Below are positions 9,779 to 17,646 of a stretch of DNA of 64,000 nt, in pieces (within the stretch, counting starts at the first letter, position 1; every line of letters starts with the position of its first letter). The position numbers and the translations under genes were made by a program. The notes under the pieces were generated by a model. That model had not been told where the DNA came from, did not search any database, and saw nothing but the letters and a program-made list of their open reading frames with translations. The stretch comes from Sphingobacterium faecale (GTDB taxonomy: Bacteria; Bacteroidota; Bacteroidia; Sphingobacteriales; Sphingobacteriaceae): the NCBI RefSeq assembly GCF_016746095.1, contig NZ_JAERTY010000004.1, positions 62,001 to 126,000 of the forward strand, read 5' to 3'.

Positions 9779-9870
9779 CCACAGACACCACATTGACATA
9801 TCTAATGATATAAATTACCATCCTTTTAAAGTTTATTGATAGATTTACAAAAGACCAAAATAAATCGATT

Positions 9871-12651
9871 ATGTATAGACTATATTATATTCTCACATTT
9901 AGTGTGCTGTCGGTTCTATTTATAAACTGCGAAAGCAAAAGAAATGAAGAAACAATTACAATCGCCTTTTCACAATGCGTGGGCTCTGATGCCTGGAGAA
10001 GAAATATGCTTGAGGAAATGAAAAGGGAGCTTTCGCTTAATAAAAACGTGGAATTCGTCTATCAAGATGCCAATAATAATAGCCTTACTCAAATCCAACA
10101 ACTTAGAGATATCGCGAAAAAAAAACCTGACCTGATAATAATTTCTCCGAATGAAGCGGCCCCGCTTACACCTATCGTGGACAGTTTGTTTAAAGCTGGA
10201 ATCCCAATCGTCGTAACAGACAGAAAAACCACATCAAATAAATACTCGGCTTACGTCGGCGCAGATAACTATCAAGTAGGTTATAAAGCAGGAGAATATT
10301 TGGGAAGTAAACTGAACGGTAAAGGAAATATATTACAAATAACAGGGCTTCCACTCTCTTCGGCCTCACAGGAACGTGAAAAAGGATTTTACGAAGCTTT
10401 GAAATCATTTAGAAACATCAAGCATAACACCAAAATAAATGGACAATGGATCCGAGAAAACGCTGAAAAGGCACTGTTGACACACCCATTTCCTGTTAAC
10501 GGTTATGATGCAATCTTTGCATTTAATGACCAGATGGCATTAGCTGCTCATCAAGTCGTAGCACAGTTATATGGAAATCAAAACACAAGAATAATAGGAG
10601 TAGATGCTCTCCCTGGACTAGACAATGGAATCGATCTCATATATAACAAGAAAATATATGCTTCATTGCTCTACCCTACCGGAGGAAAAGAATGTATACA
10701 GACTGCAATGGCGATAATATCTGGAAGGGCTTATGAAAAGGAATTATTACTAGAATCTTTTGTAGTAGATTCGACGAATGTACACGCGATGAAAGTTCAA
10801 AATGACAAATTGATCACGCAACAGATCGACATTGATCGTCAGCAAAAGCTTTTAGAAGATCAAAAGCGAGTATTTATTGGGCAACAGCGGACATTAAATT
10901 TTCTAGTCATCAGTTTAGTTTTTGCTATTGTATTCGGTGGAATTACATTTTATCTTTTAAAGGCCAATTGGGATAAAAACAAACAGCTGGAAACCCAAAA
11001 TCATGAAATACTGAACCAACAGGAAAAAATCCTGGAAATGAGTGAAAATATTAAAAAGGCATCAGAAGCAAAGATTAACTTCTTTACCATGATCTCGCAT
11101 GAATTTAAAACTCCGCTGACCTTGATGCTTATTCCATTGCGTGCATTTTTAAAAAAGTACAGTGTAACGGATGATCAAAAATATCATCTCGAGCTGGTAG
11201 AGAAAAATGCTTTAGTTCTACAACAGTTGATCAATCAACTTTTAGACTTTCAAAAATTCAAGAATTATAGTGTATCTCTGCATGTAGAGAGTAAGAACAT
11301 ACTTCTAATATGTCAACAGATCGTCAATCTGTTTAGACCCTTAGCAAGGATAAAGAACATAGATTTTTACTTAGAAAACAGTATAAAAACCCCAGTTGCA
11401 GACATAGATAACTCTCAATTTGAAAAGTTAATATTTAATTTATTAAGCAACGCCTTTAAATTCACCCCTAATAATGGAAAAGTGACGATGAGCCTTAGTC
11501 CTGCCGAAAACCATGGTTCTTTCAATATAACCATTAAAGATAATGGAATTGGTATTCCGAGCAGTGACATTGACAATATATTCGAACCGTTCTACCATGG
11601 AAACAATGCGGAACATGGAAGTGGTATAGGTTTAGCATTGTGTAAAGAAATCGTAACGCTACATAATGGCAATATCTATGTTGAAAGCCACACCAATGAT
11701 GGCACTAAATTACGGATAACGTTGCCTTTTAAACAGAAAAAAGATTCTGAACACGAGATCGGTGAAGATAATACATCAAATAGAAATAGTGAATATTTAG
11801 CAAATAGTTTTTTTCTTATTGACGATCAAATCCAGAATACCCTCGAGAATGATCACTTACAACAACAAAAATGGCATAACCAAGAAAAATCTATTTTAAT
11901 TATCGAGGACAACAGAGATTTAGCTGTTCTGTTAAAAAATATTTTTATAGAATCTTATCACGTTTACTTTGTACATAGTGGTATGGAGGCCTTAGAAATG
12001 GTAACTCAAATAAATCCATCACTAATAATTACAGATAACATGTTACCAGATATTTCAGGTGTAGAGATTGTTAAAAAACTTAAAGCTGATAAATATACTT
12101 CTTACATTCCAATCATAATATTGAGTGCTAAATCAAATGATGAGCATATTATCAGCGGACTAAAAGTTAAAGCAGATCTCTATATTACAAAACCATTCAA
12201 CACGGAATTTTTAATTGAATCTGTCGGCAGTTTAATAGCTAATAGAAAAATGCTGGAACAGTACTATTCCAATAACAATATCGATTTAAGGCATATCATT
12301 AGTCCTGATCCGAATGATAAAGTTCTTTTAAAAAATCTAGAGCACTATATAGAGAATAATATTACAAACCCGCAACTATCAGTCGATGAGATTAGCTCAT
12401 TTTTAAATATATCGAAGGTCACTCTACACAGAAAATTAAAAACATTATTAGATTGCAATGTCTCTTTTTACATAAATGAAAAAAAACTACAAAAATCTAA
12501 ACAATTGATCTTAAAAAATATACCACTAAGTATTGTCGCCTATGAAAGTGGCTTCACAAATCCCGCATACTTTTCAACGGCTTTTAAAAAGAAATATGGG
12601 ATGACGCCGTCTGAATTTAAGGCCAACATTAGAAAAAACTCTAAAATATAA
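9871..12651 (+). CDS. Hybrid two-component sensor/regulator (HTCS) with periplasmic sugar-binding domain
   Basis: This 926-residue one-protein two-component system should sense periplasmic fructose and activate the divergent fructan operon. Domain order: an N-terminal membrane/signal segment, a LacI/ribose-binding-protein-like periplasmic domain (about 30-310, starting ITIAFSQCVGSDAWRR), one transmembrane helix (about 342-365), a histidine kinase dimerisation domain with phospho-acceptor His410 in MISHEFKTPL, an ATPase domain (NLLSNAFKFTP, DNGIGIP, GSGIGLAL), a receiver with phospho-acceptor Asp722 in IITDNMLPD, and a C-terminal AraC-type double helix-turn-helix (about 830-922, SGFTNPAYFSTAFKKKYG). 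It has the periplasmic binding fold rather than the beta-propeller sensors usual in HTCS proteins, as known for BT1754, the fructose sensor of B. thetaiotaomicron. All catalytic residues appear intact. Confidence 0.94.
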   Translation: MYRLYYILTFSVLSVLFINCESKRNEETITIAFSQCVGSDAWRRNMLEEMKRELSLNKNVEFVYQDANNNSLTQIQQLRDIAKKKPDLIIISPNEAAPLTPIVDSLFKAGIPIVVTDRKTTSNKYSAYVGADNYQVGYKAGEYLGSKLNGKGNILQITGLPLSSASQEREKGFYEALKSFRNIKHNTKINGQWIRENAEKALLTHPFPVNGYDAIFAFNDQMALAAHQVVAQLYGNQNTRIIGVDALPGLDNGIDLIYNKKIYASLLYPTGGKECIQTAMAIISGRAYEKELLLESFVVDSTNVHAMKVQNDKLITQQIDIDRQQKLLEDQKRVFIGQQRTLNFLVISLVFAIVFGGITFYLLKANWDKNKQLETQNHEILNQQEKILEMSENIKKASEAKINFFTMISHEFKTPLTLMLIPLRAFLKKYSVTDDQKYHLELVEKNALVLQQLINQLLDFQKFKNYSVSLHVESKNILLICQQIVNLFRPLARIKNIDFYLENSIKTPVADIDNSQFEKLIFNLLSNAFKFTPNNGKVTMSLSPAENHGSFNITIKDNGIGIPSSDIDNIFEPFYHGNNAEHGSGIGLALCKEIVTLHNGNIYVESHTNDGTKLRITLPFKQKKDSEHEIGEDNTSNRNSEYLANSFFLIDDQIQNTLENDHLQQQKWHNQEKSILIIEDNRDLAVLLKNIFIESYHVYFVHSGMEALEMVTQINPSLIITDNMLPDISGVEIVKKLKADKYTSYIPIIILSAKSNDEHIISGLKVKADLYITKPFNTEFLIESVGSLIANRKMLEQYYSNNNIDLRHIISPDPNDKVLLKNLEHYIENNITNPQLSVDEISSFLNISKVTLHRKLKTLLDCNVSFYINEKKLQKSKQLILKNIPLSIVAYESGFTNPAYFSTAFKKKYGMTPSEFKANIRKNSKI

Positions 12652-12723
12652 TATAATAAGGAATAGTGTCTATATATAGCATATTTTTTTATAGCGATAA
12701 GCTTCTATAAGCATTAAATTAAC

Positions 12724-12920
12724 ATGGATAACAAATCACAAGCAAATCTGTTTACAGACTTATACAAAAAGCTTACGCCAAGGCAGTTTAACCCAAAGTT
12801 AATTTTGGTTTCTATGCCGATTTGACCCCAATGGTACAAAAAAAATAAACGCATTAGAACGGCTTAAAATCAAAATAGAGTAACCTCTACTTTTTTACTG
12901 CCGATGAAACCTCTAACATT
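12724..12920 (+). pseudogene. Decayed N-terminal fragment of a tyrosine-recombinase (integrase)-like gene
   Basis: An ATG at 12724 opens 33 codons that contain TPRQFNPKLIL and stop at 12823-12825. In the +1 frame the sequence then reads GFYADLTPMVQKK followed by closely spaced stop codons and NGLKSK. Together these resemble the N-terminal arm-type domain of Bacteroidota phage/transposon integrases, where a short strand pair is followed by a basic KKIKINRIK-like stretch. The resemblance is from memory and only about 50 codons long, with a frame change and several stops. No catalytic domain is present. It may mark a past integration event beside the fructan locus. Confidence 0.3.
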
Positions 12921-12953
12921 TTGAAAAAATGACCGAAGAGTTTTTACAAAAAG

Positions 12954-13019
12954 GCTTAGGCGAGTTTCCAAAAATGCTTAGGCAGCTTCGAAAAGTTGCC
13001 TAAGCGAGTTTAAGAACTC
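12954..13019. repeat. Hairpin cluster with GCTTAGGC repeats
   Basis: A 13-bp stem with a CGAA tetraloop and one G-T wobble occupies 12976-13005 (GCTTAGGCAGCTT against AAGTTGCCTAAGC). The word GCTTAGGCGAGTTT occurs just upstream at 12954-12967, and AGCGAGTTT recurs at 13003-13011. A second small stem GAGTT-TAAG-AACTC follows directly at 13006-13019. A related word GCTTACGCC lies near 12769. No T-tract follows, so it is not a standard terminator. It could be a mobile-element end, a structured RNA or a recombination site. Confidence 0.45.
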
Positions 13020-13166
13020 AGAAGTGGAGCACAAAACTGACATAAAGAGAAACAAACATTCTTATAAAGAATATTCATTTTCGTCAAAAACCACCATTAA
13101 AACTCCCGGATCTCTTTCATTTTTTACCCGCGGACTTTGGCACAATACGATAGTTCGCCTAAAACG

Positions 13167-13198
13167 TTTCATACGGCAACTATTAAATCTTAACTTTG
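13167..13198 (+). promoter_or_regulatory. Promoter of mazG
   Basis: A perfect Bacteroidota -7 box TAACTTTG lies at 13191-13198, and a -33-like TTTC at 13167-13170 precedes it by 20 bases. Transcription should start near 13205, about 16 bases before the mazG ATG. Confidence 0.6.
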
Positions 13199-13220
13199 GG
13201 CTACAAAAAAAGAAAACATC

Positions 13221-14030
13221 ATGGCACATCCCATCCCTACAACAGCAAGCAACCCATCGGAAGCATTTTCTCGACTTTTAACCGTGATGAATACCCTACG
13301 GATAGATTGCCCTTGGGATAGAAAACAGACGATGGAAAGCCTACGTCACCTGACCATCGAAGAAATGTACGAACTAGCGGATGCAATCTTGGACCAAGAT
13401 CTCGATGAAGTAAAAAAAGAGCTGGGCGACCTGATGATGCACTTGGTTTTCTATGCTAAGATTGCCGAAGAACAACATGCATTTGATATCACAGCGGTGC
13501 TCAATAGCGTCTGTGACAAATTGATCCATCGCCATCCACACATCTATGCCGAGACAACGGTAGACAATGATGAAGATGTCAAAGCCAACTGGGAACAGAT
13601 CAAATTAAATGAAGGTAACCGTTCAGTCCTTGCCGGTGTTCCAAAAACATTGCCTGCCCTGGTGAAAGCCTATCGTATACAGGACAAAGTACGCGGAGTA
13701 GGCTTTGATTGGGACGACAAGACCGAAGTCTGGAAGAAGGTTGAAGAAGAACTTCAGGAATTTAAGCAAGAGTTTGATCTGGAGAATAAGGATACCGTTG
13801 ATATGGATAAAGCGGAACAGGAATTTGGTGATCTTCTCTTCTCTTTAATCAATTATGCCCGACATATGGGAATCAATCCCGAAAATGCGTTAGAAAAAAC
13901 AAACAAAAAATTCATACGGAGGTTTAACCATTTAGAACAGCGGGCATCCGAGAATGACCAAAAACTCAGTGAAATGAACCTTGCTGAGATGGATATCTAT
14001 TGGAACGAAGCAAAGACGCTAGGTCTCTAA
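13221..14030 (+). CDS. mazG: Nucleoside triphosphate pyrophosphohydrolase MazG
   Basis: The 269-residue cytosolic enzyme hydrolyses (d)NTPs to the monophosphate and pyrophosphate, acting as a nucleotide-pool housecleaner. Two tandem MazG domains are visible: the first with CPWDRKQTMESLRHLTIEE and EEMYELADAI followed by ELGDLMMHL, the second with GFDWDD, EELQEFKQE and EQEFGDLLFSLINYARH. These carry the EExxE and ExxD metal-binding residues of the all-alpha NTP pyrophosphatases. The length is typical of full two-domain MazG. It begins a rightward group of housekeeping genes, 60 bases before trpS. Confidence 0.95.
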   Translation: MAHPIPTTASNPSEAFSRLLTVMNTLRIDCPWDRKQTMESLRHLTIEEMYELADAILDQDLDEVKKELGDLMMHLVFYAKIAEEQHAFDITAVLNSVCDKLIHRHPHIYAETTVDNDEDVKANWEQIKLNEGNRSVLAGVPKTLPALVKAYRIQDKVRGVGFDWDDKTEVWKKVEEELQEFKQEFDLENKDTVDMDKAEQEFGDLLFSLINYARHMGINPENALEKTNKKFIRRFNHLEQRASENDQKLSEMNLAEMDIYWNEAKTLGL

Positions 14031-14077
14031 ATGGTCATAATATCGAAAACTAAAAATAAAATAAAGGAATTATTCCG

Positions 14078-14085
14078 TAATTTCG
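14078..14085 (+). promoter_or_regulatory. -7-like box immediately before trpS
   Basis: TAATTTCG differs at one position from the TAnnTTTG consensus and ends six bases before the trpS ATG, so a transcript from it would have almost no leader. No -33 element is visible at the expected distance. Read-through from mazG is an alternative. Confidence 0.35.
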
Positions 14086-14091
14086 CAGCAT

Positions 14092-15090
14092 ATGGAAACT
14101 GTCGTTAGCGGTATCAGAAGTACCGGAAAATTACATTTAGGAAACTATTACGGAGCGTTGAGTAATTTTGTCAAAATGCAAGATGAATACAATTGCTTCT
14201 TTTTTATAGCCGATTTACATTCTCTTACCACACACCCCAATCCGCAAGACTTACAGTCTACGGTTCGCAATGTCGTGATTGAATATTTAGCAGCAGGCAT
14301 TGACCCCGAAAAATCCACGATTTACGTTCAATCCGATGTACCCGAGGTAGCAGAGCTTTACCTCTACATGAATATGAATGCTTATTTGGGCGAACTTGAA
14401 AGATCTACTTCCTTCAAAGACAAAGTCCGTTCAAATCCGGATAATGTCAATGCAGGTTTGTTAACCTATCCCGTGTTAATGGCATGTGATATTTTACTTC
14501 ATCATGCGACCAAGGTACCTGTAGGCAAAGATCAGGAACAACATCTGGAAATGACCCGTACATTTGGCAATCGTTTTAACCACCTTTATAAGGTAGATTA
14601 TTTCAAAGAAGCCTTTGCGTTCTCCTACTCGAACAAATTAGTTAAGGTACCGGGACTGAGCGGACAGGGCAAAATGGGTAAATCAAATGGTGAAGCAGAT
14701 TGTATCTATCTATCTGATACGCCTGAGGTAATCCGTAAAAAAATCATGCGTGCTGTTTCCGATTCTGGACCTACAGCACCTAATCAAGAAAAGCCAGAGT
14801 CAGTACAGAATCTCTTTGACCTGATGAAGGTGGTATCTACGGATGATACGCTGGCGCATTTTGATGATTTATACAATAAATGCGAGATACGATATGGGGA
14901 TTTCAAAAAGCAACTGGCCGAAGATATGGTCATCGCCACAGAACCTGTCCGGTCCCGCATACAGGATATCTCCAATGATGAAGATTATATCCAAAAAGCG
15001 CTTCGTATAGGTGCGGAAAAAGCATCTGCAAGTGCCCAGAAAACACTACGTGAAGTACGGGAAATCATTGGGATCAAAAAACTTTATTAG
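14092..15090 (+). CDS. trpS: Tryptophan--tRNA ligase
   Basis: The 332-residue class I aminoacyl-tRNA synthetase charges tRNA-Trp. The N-terminal HIGH-type signature appears as LHLGNYYGAL within SGIRSTGKLHLGN, and the KMSKS loop is GKMGKSNGEA near residue 200. The motif PVGKDQEQHLEMTR in between is characteristic of bacterial TrpRS. Length is normal. The ATG at 14092 is directly followed by the conserved core, leaving no room for a later start. Confidence 0.97.
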   Translation: METVVSGIRSTGKLHLGNYYGALSNFVKMQDEYNCFFFIADLHSLTTHPNPQDLQSTVRNVVIEYLAAGIDPEKSTIYVQSDVPEVAELYLYMNMNAYLGELERSTSFKDKVRSNPDNVNAGLLTYPVLMACDILLHHATKVPVGKDQEQHLEMTRTFGNRFNHLYKVDYFKEAFAFSYSNKLVKVPGLSGQGKMGKSNGEADCIYLSDTPEVIRKKIMRAVSDSGPTAPNQEKPESVQNLFDLMKVVSTDDTLAHFDDLYNKCEIRYGDFKKQLAEDMVIATEPVRSRIQDISNDEDYIQKALRIGAEKASASAQKTLREVREIIGIKKLY

Positions 15091-15143
15091 TTGAATTATG
15101 ACGATGAGGTCGTAATCTTTACTTTTTAACTTTTATTTAAGCT

Positions 15144-15764
15144 ATGCATATTGCAATCGTTGGAAATATTGGAGCTGGAAAGACAACATTGACTAAACTA
15201 CTCGCTCAACACCTCAATTTTGAGCCGCAGTTTGAAACAGTAGATGACAACCCCTACCTTGAAGACTTTTATAGTGATATGAAAAGATGGGCTTTCAACT
15301 TGCAGATTTTCTTTTTAAACAGTCGCTTCCGCCATATTGTCGAGCTACAACGTAAAAGTATCAACATGATACAAGACCGCACCATCTATGAAGATGCATA
15401 CATCTTTGCAGAGAATCTGTATGATATGGGATTGATGAGTGCACGCGACTTTGAAAACTACAGTAATATATTCCAAAGTATCATACATTATATCAAACCA
15501 CCGGATCTTTTGATTTATCTAAAGGCTTCTGTACCGACATTGGTTAACAATATACAGACCAGAGGCCGGGACTATGAATCGGGTATCCGCCTAGACTACC
15601 TGTCAAAGCTGAATGATAAGTATGAAAAATGGATCAACAATTATACAGATGGAAAATTGTTGGTACTGGACAAAGATAACTTGGACTTTGCGAATAATCC
15701 CGAGGATCTTGGAACTATCATTCAAAAAATAGAAGCCGAACTATACGGTCTATTTAAAAAATAA
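15144..15764 (+). CDS. Deoxynucleoside kinase (dAK/dGK type)
   Basis: This 206-residue protein belongs to the deoxyribonucleoside kinase family, which phosphorylates deoxyadenosine, deoxyguanosine or other deoxynucleosides for salvage. It has an N-terminal P-loop (GNIGAGKTT at about 7-15), the substrate-positioning motif DRTIYEDAYIFAENL, and an LDYLSKLNDKYEKW stretch in the lid region. It lies between trpS (53-base gap) and a strong terminator. Base preference cannot be decided from sequence. Confidence 0.9.
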   Translation: MHIAIVGNIGAGKTTLTKLLAQHLNFEPQFETVDDNPYLEDFYSDMKRWAFNLQIFFLNSRFRHIVELQRKSINMIQDRTIYEDAYIFAENLYDMGLMSARDFENYSNIFQSIIHYIKPPDLLIYLKASVPTLVNNIQTRGRDYESGIRLDYLSKLNDKYEKWINNYTDGKLLVLDKDNLDFANNPEDLGTIIQKIEAELYGLFKK

Positions 15765-15782
15765 ACATATTGCCACCGCAAA

Positions 15783-15826
15783 AAGGGCTTTATTTTGCAA
15801 CATTTGTAAATAAAGCCTTTTTTTTT
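15783..15826 (+). terminator. Rho-independent terminator after the deoxynucleoside kinase gene
   Basis: A perfect 10-bp stem (GGCTTTATTT at 15786-15795 against AAATAAAGCC at 15808-15817) with a 12-base loop is followed by a run of nine T (15818-15826). Confidence 0.85.
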
Positions 15827-15836
15827 CTTACCTTTG
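15803..15836 (+). promoter_or_regulatory. Promoter of the ABC-F gene, overlapping the upstream terminator
   Basis: A perfect -7 box TACCTTTG (15829-15836) is preceded 22 bases upstream by TTTG (15803-15806) that lies in the loop of the preceding terminator. The spacing is slightly long. The leader to the ATG at 15951 would be about 110 bases. Confidence 0.5.
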
Positions 15837-15950
15837 TCTATCTGACAAATAAAAACGCATTATATGTAAAATTGATTTCTTCTCTTTTTAACCCACAACT
15901 GCCCTGTCGTCAAGGAGTCGGTTATCTTATTACTTTCAAAAGAAGAAATC

Positions 15951-17540
15951 ATGCTTATTTTACAAAATGTATCCTATACATTTCCAAACAAATCTATTGC
16001 ATTTGAAAATATTGGTTTTCGCCTAGCTCCACAGGAAAAAGTAGCTTTAGTCGGAAATAATGGCGTCGGAAAATCAACTTTATTACACCTTATCAGTGGA
16101 CATACCTCTCCATCACATGGACAGATACAGGCCAATGGAAGCGTTTACTTTGTCCCTCAGGTATTTGGTCAATACAACAATCTCACGGTAGCAGAAGCCT
16201 TAGGCGTACAGGAGAAACTTATTGCCTTGGACAATATCCTAAAAGGCAGTATTAATGAGAATGATTATCTCATGCTAGACGACGACTGGGCTATTGAAGA
16301 ACGATGTCAACAGGCGCTTAATGCTTGGGGGCTGGAAGACATTGCCTTGAGATCCCCTATTGAAAAGCTAAGTGGCGGACAGAAAACTAAAGTTTTCCTC
16401 GCAGGCATAGCTATTCACGACCCACAGCTTGTGCTTCTTGATGAGCCATCTAATCATCTGGATGCATCGAGCCGGGAAAAATTGTATAACTATATCTCGC
16501 AGAGCAACAAAACTATGCTTATCGTGAGCCATGATAGACAGCTACTCGACCTGTTGGACATCACGTTTGAAATGACACCGCATGGCATCACCCGCTTTGG
16601 AGGTAACTATGAATTTTATCTGGAGCAAAAGAACGTGCAATTGAGTGCTCTAGCCGATGATATAGGCGCCAAAGAAAAGGAGATACGAAAAGCAAAGCTC
16701 AAGGAAAGAGAAACAGCCGAGCGGCAAAATCGCCAGGATTCAAGAGGTCAGCGAAAGCAGGAGAAGGAAGGTGTGGCTCGTATCATGATGAATACCCTGA
16801 AAAATAAAGCGGAGAATAGTACCTCCAAGCTTAAAGCGGTACATCAATCAAAAATTACCGATCTGAACAAAGACCTCACGACACTGCGCTCGTCTGTTCC
16901 GGATCTGGACAAGATGAAGTTTGATTTTCAAAATATGCGCGTCCATGAGGGAAAAACGTTATTTGAAGCCAAAGACATACAGGTCATAAAGAATGACGGA
17001 ACTCCACTATGGCCCACGCCTATCCATATACTTATACGGGGAGGGCAGCGTATTGCCATTCAAGGAGACAACGGTAGTGGCAAGACCACTTTGTTGAAAA
17101 TAATCCTAAAGCAAATGATACCGCAAGAGGGAAAATGTTTTTCGGCCTTTGAACACGCAGTTTATGTAGATCAGGAATATGCCTTGCTGGACAACAAATT
17201 AACACTATTCGAACAAGCCCAGCTATTCAATGATTCGGGACTCCAACCTGCAGAAATCAATACCCGATTAAAGCGGTTTCTCTTCCAACCAGACGATTGG
17301 AATAAGCCCGTTAGTGTATTGAGCGGAGGTGAACGGTTACGCCTTACGCTGTGTTGTCTCACGGTCTCTCCGAATGCGCCAGATCTTATTATTTTGGACG
17401 AACCTACGAATAACCTGGATCTTCAAAATGTACGCATCCTGACCCACGCAATCAATTCTTACGAAGGCACCTTGATTGTCGTATCCCATGACGCCACTTT
17501 TTTGGAAGATATTGGTATTAAAGACTTTATACAACTCTAA
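15951..17540 (+). CDS. ABC-F family ATP-binding protein
   Basis: This 529-residue soluble protein has two ABC ATPase domains and no membrane segment, as in ABC-F proteins that act on ribosomes. Domain 1 carries Walker A GNNGVGKST (about 35-43), signature LSGGQKTKVFLAG and Walker B LVLLDEPSNHLD. A charged linker rich in Lys/Glu/Arg/Gln follows (about 240-300). Domain 2 has Walker A GDNGSGKTT, signature LSGGERLRLTLCC and Walker B LIILDEPTNNLD. Both catalytic Glu residues are present. Members range from translation factors to antibiotic-resistance proteins; sequence alone does not say which. The ATG at 15951 begins directly at the first ABC strand (MLILQNVSYTF). Confidence 0.93.
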   Translation: MLILQNVSYTFPNKSIAFENIGFRLAPQEKVALVGNNGVGKSTLLHLISGHTSPSHGQIQANGSVYFVPQVFGQYNNLTVAEALGVQEKLIALDNILKGSINENDYLMLDDDWAIEERCQQALNAWGLEDIALRSPIEKLSGGQKTKVFLAGIAIHDPQLVLLDEPSNHLDASSREKLYNYISQSNKTMLIVSHDRQLLDLLDITFEMTPHGITRFGGNYEFYLEQKNVQLSALADDIGAKEKEIRKAKLKERETAERQNRQDSRGQRKQEKEGVARIMMNTLKNKAENSTSKLKAVHQSKITDLNKDLTTLRSSVPDLDKMKFDFQNMRVHEGKTLFEAKDIQVIKNDGTPLWPTPIHILIRGGQRIAIQGDNGSGKTTLLKIILKQMIPQEGKCFSAFEHAVYVDQEYALLDNKLTLFEQAQLFNDSGLQPAEINTRLKRFLFQPDDWNKPVSVLSGGERLRLTLCCLTVSPNAPDLIILDEPTNNLDLQNVRILTHAINSYEGTLIVVSHDATFLEDIGIKDFIQL

Positions 17541-17646
17541 ACAACTGTTTTTTGGGGGATGTGGAAATCTATAAAAATGTGCAAAACCTAGATTTAAATT
17601 CTGTCTTTAATTGTTTATTTTCGTACGAACTAATACTACAAGGTGA

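Larger units (their letters stand above)
12652..13220. other. 569-base gene-free border region
   Basis: No credible intact gene lies here. It holds a decayed integrase-like fragment (from 12724), a cluster of GCTTAGGC-containing hairpins (12954-13019) and the mazG promoter (13167-13198). An open frame from 13024 that runs into mazG in another frame has no recognisable content. The region separates the fructan locus from housekeeping genes and is AT-rich with several stop codons in every frame. Confidence 0.6.

Noticed and set aside
13024-13281. 85-codon frame overlapping the start of mazG
   Set aside because: It has no recognisable content, uses a poor start, and runs into mazG in another frame; the mazG start with its own promoter explains the region.
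15770-16006. 78-codon frame between the deoxynucleoside kinase and ABC-F genes
   Set aside because: It spans a terminator and a promoter and overlaps the ABC-F start out of frame; its Phe/Lys-rich translation is a by-product of the AT-rich hairpin.
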